Below the pieces are notes generated by a model that was given only the letters and a program-made list of their open reading frames with translations, did no database searches and was not told where the DNA came from. A program made the position numbers and the translations under genes. A stretch of DNA of 64,000 nt from Solanum dulcamara (Eukaryota > Streptophyta > Magnoliopsida > Solanales > Solanaceae), in contig NC_077242.1 of assembly GCF_947179165.1 (NCBI RefSeq), positions 33,229,097-33,293,096 on the forward strand. Reading direction: 5' to 3'. Of this stretch, positions 58,843-64,000 are shown piece after piece. Numbering within the stretch: the first letter of the stretch is position 1; every line of letters starts with the position of its first letter.

Positions 58843-61206
58843 TATTATGACCCAACCAAGGGCCTAGCCTTCATACAATGATAGGGATGCGAGGGATCCC
58901 GACCATAAGCCATCTTAGCATACAACATATACATATGGTAAAGAATAACATAAATATTAGTGGAAGTAATCATTACGTGGGGAATGGGAATAAGGGAAAT
59001 CAACTTTATAAATGTCCAATCTAGACTACACCAATGAATATCATCTAAATATGCCTCTAGTCTAGTCTTTGACAGGGGCTGAGGACAAGCTCCTAGCTCA
59101 CCGTAACAATAGAAAAAAGTGTAAACAATAGTAATATGAATAAAATTCTTATCCTTAGTAGAATGAGGATTCACCAACTTCTTTGAAATCTAAAGCAAAT
59201 CTCTAGCCATGAGTGGGGTGATTGTGAGTGTCATCTATCCCTACATTATGAGATAATATAGGGAAAATATGTGTTAGTACATTTTAATGTACTAAGTATG
59301 TTCAAAAGGGAAAGTGTGTGTAGGGTAAATGGTACCCAAAACTATTATATTTACCTCCTTTACAAATGAATAAAAAAGAAAATAATATTTACCTTAAAAA
59401 AAAAAAATGTACTACGTATGTTAGGTATGAATGAATAAGTAAAGAACCTAATTAGTATGCCATAGGATGCATGACTAATCATAATGAACATAAGTATAGT
59501 TTAAAAGCACCTTAAAACATAGTGAACTCATGGTAAATGCATATCATAAGAACTTCAACTTCTAACTCATAACTTCACAGCTCATAGCTTTAACTTGAAC
59601 TTGTGTGGGATAGGACCTATAACCGACAATAATACCATGTGAGCTATTACATGGAATTCGATGAATCTTGCATCGAAACAAGGGAGACTACCTTGCTAGG
59701 GCATACTTCAAATGTAACTCAGCTACACCCAACTGGGCTATGTGGACCCACTAGCTAGGCCATGAAGGGAACCTACGTGGGCAATGTAGTTTGGGACTTT
59801 AGATTGCTACTAGTATTCTCTTGGATAACCAACTGTGTTATCCGACCGAATCCCACCTAGAAGTCCTCTCGGTTCTTAGCCAATATTTTAATGGAAACTC
59901 ATTAAAAAAATCATAACATAGTAGATAAAGATAGTAACTACCTATCAATCTATCTTTAAAACATATTATGAATAGCTCATCTATTTAGTGATTCAAAAGA
60001 ATTCATAACTTCGGTGAGAATTGTCCTTATCACCATCTTTACACATATTTTGATCTTAACTTTGATCATCATCAAAACTTTAACTTTAGAATCATAAATA
60101 TCAAATTTAGCTCATATAAGACTTTTATTGAAAATCATTTAACTCATGATCAACTCATAAGGTCATATTAAAATCATAATCATAGTTTGAAAAAATATAG
60201 CTTTATGCATGTGCATCTATAAATGAACTTGAAATCATTCAATTCATAAGAGAACATGCATATAAATATCATTGATAACATTTAAAAATAAAATCAAATC
60301 AGCCCAATTCAATTTATCAAAAACAAGGGTTCATAATCAATAAAAATGGAATGAAAACTTAAGAAATCTTTGGGACTTCATGGGTGGAAAGATTCCATGA
60401 ATGAATTCCCGCATACCTTGCTTGAAATCCCTAGCAATTGAAGAAAAAACCTAATAGAAATCAGGAAACCCTAGCTTTTTGGTTGAAGAAGAAACCTTGA
60501 GAGATTTTGTTCTTTCCTTAGAAAATTTTAGGAGAATGAATTGAATAGGAGAGGAATTTGAAGAATTGAATATTTATAGACTTTGAACATGGCCATAAAA
60601 GTGTCTATGTTCATTGAACCCATCTTTGGAAAAGACACAATTACCCCTCATTAAACTCAAACTTGTGACCTACGAGGTCAATTCTATGAGTCATCCAAAC
60701 AAGGACGAGTCATCAAAATGACTTGTCCTGCAGGTCTGAGAAAAAGTCCTAAAAATTGAGTCTCTGAAGTTTAAAAGTGGGAAGTTTCTACGACCCATAA
60801 TCTTTATCACAGCTCGTCAACTTTGTCTGTCCTACAGGTCCCAAAAACTGCAAAAATGCAAATCTTTGAAGTTTTGTGATGGGTGGTTCTTATGAATCGT
60901 CATATCTTCTATGACCCATCCTGCAAGTTGTATACTTGGCACTGAGGAATTCTTTGAACGAGGCCTTAAAAGTCATCCTACAGAAACTTTCTGCGGGTTG
61001 TGTACTGAAGAACGGATCGTAATAATGAGTCGTAAGGCCTCATTTAAAGATTGGTCCTAACTAACCATAATGACTCCCTCCACAACTCGTTTCTATGGGT
61101 CATGTAAACTTCCATGACTCATAGAGACATCCGTGAACTTGGGTCCAATTCAAGATTTGAGAATTTTTCTCCTTGGTTCCAACCTTCCGACTTACGGGGT
61201 CTTATA
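58843..61206 (-). mobile_element. Element D 3' LTR
   Basis: 2364 bp including a 103-bp insertion at 59303-59405. It starts TATTATGACCC (mutated TGTCACGACCC) and ends GGGGTCTTATA (mutated ...TTACA). TATA on the minus strand is at 60571-60578. It is homologous to the split LTR of element B and shares the hairpin pair and the 'accatgtgagctattacat' core. The polypurine tract AAGTGGAGATAT (minus) follows at 61207-61218. The left flank is a run of T, and the other LTR is outside the window. Confidence 0.88.
59303..59405 (+). mobile_element. Short poly-A-tailed retroposon insertion with 17-bp target duplication
   Basis: AATGTACTAAGTATGTT at 59286-59302 recurs as AATGTACTACGTATGTT at 59406-59422 (one mismatch). 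The insert ends in a run of A overlapping the duplication. The homologous LTR of element B is uninterrupted here (15670-15690). Long duplications plus an A tail are the mark of LINE-type target-primed insertion, so this is a SINE-like or 5'-truncated LINE copy. I do not recognise the family. Confidence 0.8.
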
Positions 61207-61400
61207 ATATCTCCACTTGGAAACATTCGTCCTCGAATGAGATTTAACTTATCTTAACATAAAATCATGAATTTGAAATCAACTTTTTATGAACATTAAT
61301 GCATATGACATAGAAGGAACTGAATACGTAAGATTTCAACTATCTTGAATAAGAACAACTTACTACTTTAGGCTTGGGTAGAGGGAAATATTTATGGGTA
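61207..61400 (-). other. Element D 3' untranslated region, polypurine tract and palindrome
   Basis: The tract lies at 61207-61218. The stem CATTCG (61224-61229), loop TCCT and CGAATG (61234-61239) repeats the arrangement of element T. The rest is untranslated. Confidence 0.7.
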
Positions 61401-62600
61401 TCGTTTCATTATATCTATCTCCACCTCCAAAGTAGCACTTTCTACTTGTTAATTCCTCCATAACACTTTGACGGACACAATTTCTTTGTTTCTTAACTTC
61501 TTAATTTGCCGGCCTAAGATTTCCACTAGAACTTCTTCATAAGTCAAATTTTCCTTAGCACTTAAATCTTTCAATGGTATAATGGAGTTTGGATCACCCA
61601 CAAACTTCCTCAATATAGACACATCAAACACCAGGTGAACCATAGCTAACTCAAATGGAAAATCTAACTCATAAGCCTTTTTGCAACCACATCGCAATAT
61701 CATGTAAGGTCCAACGTATCTAGGACTCAATTTCCCTTTCTTACCAAAAGGCATTACACCCTTCATGGGTGAAACCTTCAAATAGACCCAATCATCTACT
61801 TCAAATTCAAGCTCTCTTTTTCTAATATCAATATAGGACTTTTAATGACTTTGATCCATCTTCAACCTCTCCCTTATGACTGTTACCTTCTCCATAGCAT
61901 TGATAACCAAATCTGGACCAATCATCACTAGTATCAAACCATCCCATCGGTGATCCAAAGGAGCTATTTGGGTGCTAGAGTGATAACTATTATTATAGGA
62001 AAAATCAATAAATGGTAAATATTCATCCCAACTTCCTTTAAAATCAGTAACACATACCCTTATCATATCCTCTAACATTTGGATCATTCTTTCGGTTTGA
62101 TCATTAATTTGAGGGTGAAAAGCAGTACTTAGCTTAACCTTTGTACCGAGACCCTTTTGGAACTACCTTTAAAGTGTGAAGTGAATTGTGTACCTGGATC
62201 TAATAAAATGGAAAAGGGCACACCATGAAGTCTTACCAACTCATGTACATACAACTTAGCATAATCTTCGGAACCATAAAAAGTTTTAATCGATAGAAAA
62301 TAAACCGATTTGGTCATCCAATCTATAATAACCCAAATAGAATGATGTTTCTTCTTAGTACGAGCCAAACCCATTTCTAAATCCATAATTACATATTCCC
62401 ATTTTCAAATAGGAATTTCAATATCTTGGGCTCGACCTCCCGGCCTTTGATGTCGTCTTTGACTTGTTCGTAATTTGAACACGTAGCTACAAACACCACT
62501 ATATCCTTCTTCATACCATTACACTAATACACTTCTCTCAAGTCACGATACATCTTGGTAGAACCTGGATGAATCGAATATTGGGAACTATGAGCTTTAT
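61401..62600 (-). pseudogene. pol: Element D integrase and chromodomain
   Basis: The chromodomain block is 61449-61781: MKGVMPFGKKGKLSPRYVGP, then VFDVSILRKFVGDPNSIIPL and EILGRQIKKLRNKEIVSVKV, then a stop after LWRN. The integrase core lies in pieces: 62386-62129 (HHSIWVIIDWMTKSVYFL, LYVHELVRLHGVPFSILLDP, GTQFTSHF) and 62087-61842 (IQMLEDMIRVCVTDFKGSWD). The zinc-finger region near 62430-62600 is eroded. It was the DNA-joining enzyme of a Tekay-like chromovirus, closest in wording to element B. Confidence 0.88.
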
Positions 62601-63260
62601 TCAATATCAATCCTCTCAACCCATCAATATCGGGTACACACAACCAACTTTGGTAACATAGAATACCATCTCCCCCTTGGGAGAAAGCCTCATGGACTTT
62701 TTGGCAACTGCTTTCGTTAACTCAACCAACATTTGATCTTGTTCTTGGTTGGCATTGTCATCCGCTACAAAAGATGATTTCGAACCATTATGAAGAAGAG
62801 CTCCTCCATCATTGGAATCAACCAAACACACACCTAAATATGCCAACCTATGAACATCTTTAATCAATTCTCTCTTATCTTCTTCAACATATGCCACACT
62901 ACTCATGGATAATCTACTTAGTGCATTGACAACCACATTAGCTTTGCTCGGATCATACAACACACTTATATTATAATCCTTCAATAATTAAAGCAATCTC
63001 CTTTGCCGATTGTTCAAATCTTTGTGCTTAAACACATATTGTAAACTCTTATGATCGGTGAACACATCTATATGGACACCATAAAGATAGTGTCTCCAAA
63101 TCTTCAAGGCAAACACAATCGCCGCTAGTTCAAGATAATGGGTTGGATAGTTTCATTCATGCACCTTAAGTTACCTAGAAGCATAGGATATTACCTTACC
63201 ATGTTTCCTCCATACACAACGAAGATCAACCCTTGAGGCATTAAAATACACCATGAAACC
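62601..63260 (-). pseudogene. pol: Element D RNase H, cut by an LTR
   Basis: The minus-strand reading holds [13 protein letters not shown], VLYDPSKANVVVNALSRLSM (the usual Asp before ALSR is Asn) and LIKDVHRLAYLGVCLVDSND. Upstream the RNase H start GFMVYFNAS is at 63260-63234, directly against the LTR that begins at 63261. RT and gag would lie beyond the window's right edge. Confidence 0.85.
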
Positions 63261-64000
63261 TGTTATAACCTGCACTTTGCACCTAAGGACATGTTGGGGA
63301 TACTTGTAACAAGTCAAGGGTAAGACTATGCTTGGTCTGGTTATATACAAGTTTCTATTGATTAAGTTGGGAGGTGGAATTATTGGAAAAGTTAAAGGGT
63401 AAAATTGGAATTACTCATGTGGAAATATCATAAAAGGTTAGGGGTAAAATTGGAATTTCACATGTGGAAATACCATAAAAGGTTAGGGGTAAAATTGGAA
63501 TTTTATATATGGAAATACTATAAAAGGTTCAGGGCAAAGGTGGAATTTCAACTTGGAAATATTAGAAAAGGTGAGGGGCAAAATGGTAATTTCACATGGG
63601 AGCCTTTAAGTCATCTAACTCCTAGAGATTTCTAGACATTTTGAGAGAGTTGGAAGCAAGAAAAACTTAAGGAAAAACAAGAGACAAGTTCGGCCAAGAG
63701 AGGGAGTAAATTAACCCTTCAAATTTCATCCCCAAAAATTATAATTTCCTAGTATTCCTACTAAGTCAAGGGTGCTCTACAACATGGTGTAATTGTTTTG
63801 GAAGTTTGGAGACTTGTTTAGTTGATTTGGAGAGTTGGAGAAGTGAAGGAAAAGGTAAGAATTAATCTAATTTCTTTGTGTTATGAAGTTTTTGATGTTG
63901 TAGTAGGTGGAGGTGTGTGGAATTTATGGAAATATGAAAGTTTATATGGTAATATGGTGCCATCTATACATGTTCTTCTATGAGTAAGATGATTCAATTT
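63261..64000 (+). mobile_element. Start of a plus-oriented LTR inserted into element D
   Basis: TGTTATAACCTGCAC begins exactly where the RNase H frame of D breaks. The expected target duplication is AAACC (63256-63260). The LTR runs past the window end. It contains a 45-bp tandem array (63383-63603) and later GAGAGTTGGAAGCAAG/AGGTAAGAATT wording. It differs from families G, T, B/D and C. Confidence 0.75.
63383..63603 (+). repeat. 45-bp tandem repeat, about 4.5 copies
   Basis: Units contain GGGTAAAATTGGAATTTCA followed by 'catgtggaaata.cataaaaggtta'. Matching positions are 63445, 63490, 63535 and 63579 (period 45, last 44). Because 45 is a multiple of three, it creates a repeated peptide in one frame (MWKYHKRLGVKLEF). 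This has no sign of being a gene, as it lies in LTR U3-type sequence. Confidence 0.9.

Noticed and set aside
63405..63635. ORF with 15-residue repeats (MWKYHKRLGVKLEF)
   Set aside because: It is the translation of a 45-bp tandem repeat in an LTR; frame conservation follows from the unit length.

Overview
This window looks like plant nuclear heterochromatin, most likely from a Solanaceae species. That assignment is an inference from the style of the LTR sequences and the retrotransposon lineages. I see no convincing host gene, no rRNA or tRNA gene and no bacterial-type feature. Almost everything I can assign is Ty3/gypsy LTR retrotransposon sequence: chromoviruses of Tekay/Del-like type, one Athila-like element, and a gag-only non-autonomous element. 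Two MITE-like pieces and one short poly-A-tailed insertion are also present. All coding regions carry stops or frameshifts, so this is a graveyard of copies of different ages.

The layout is a nest of insertions. The outermost host I can trace is element C (minus strand): left LTR 29498-32855, short internal region, right LTR 49092-52606. Its gag is split by a solo LTR (35085-38290, target duplication AGATC) and by a nearly complete Tekay-like element T (39173-48836, target duplication CCTGC). C's left LTR is cut at 29498 by a minus-strand LTR piece E (about 28610-29497). To the left of E lies a plus-strand chromovirus A (22579-26193, then its LTR).

A's gag/protease region is split by a minus-strand Tekay-like element B. 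B's right LTR runs 15242-22578 and is itself interrupted by a rearranged plus-strand LTR unit F (about 16442-21701). B's protease is split by a solo LTR (10996-13720, target duplication TCCAT). B's integrase is split by an Athila-like element (off-window to about 8737). The Athila pol is in turn split by two more LTRs: one partly in the window (1-2021), and a solo LTR at 2414-4773 (target duplication TTATT).

Right of C, 52607-55627 is mostly unassigned AT-rich DNA. A solo LTR follows at 55628-58539 (target duplication TTTTA). Then comes element D (minus strand, LTR 58843-61206, pol to 63260), interrupted by the start of a plus-strand LTR at 63261. D's LTR carries a 103-bp poly-A-tailed insertion with a 17-bp target duplication.

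The genes do not form a working pathway. Each element once encoded gag (capsid and nucleocapsid), protease, reverse transcriptase, RNase H and integrase for its own copy-and-paste cycle. Primer-binding sites complementary to initiator tRNA-Met, polypurine tracts, TATA boxes and LTR termini can still be seen. The most unusual signal is a pair of neighbouring stem-loops kept in the LTRs of several diverged subfamilies.
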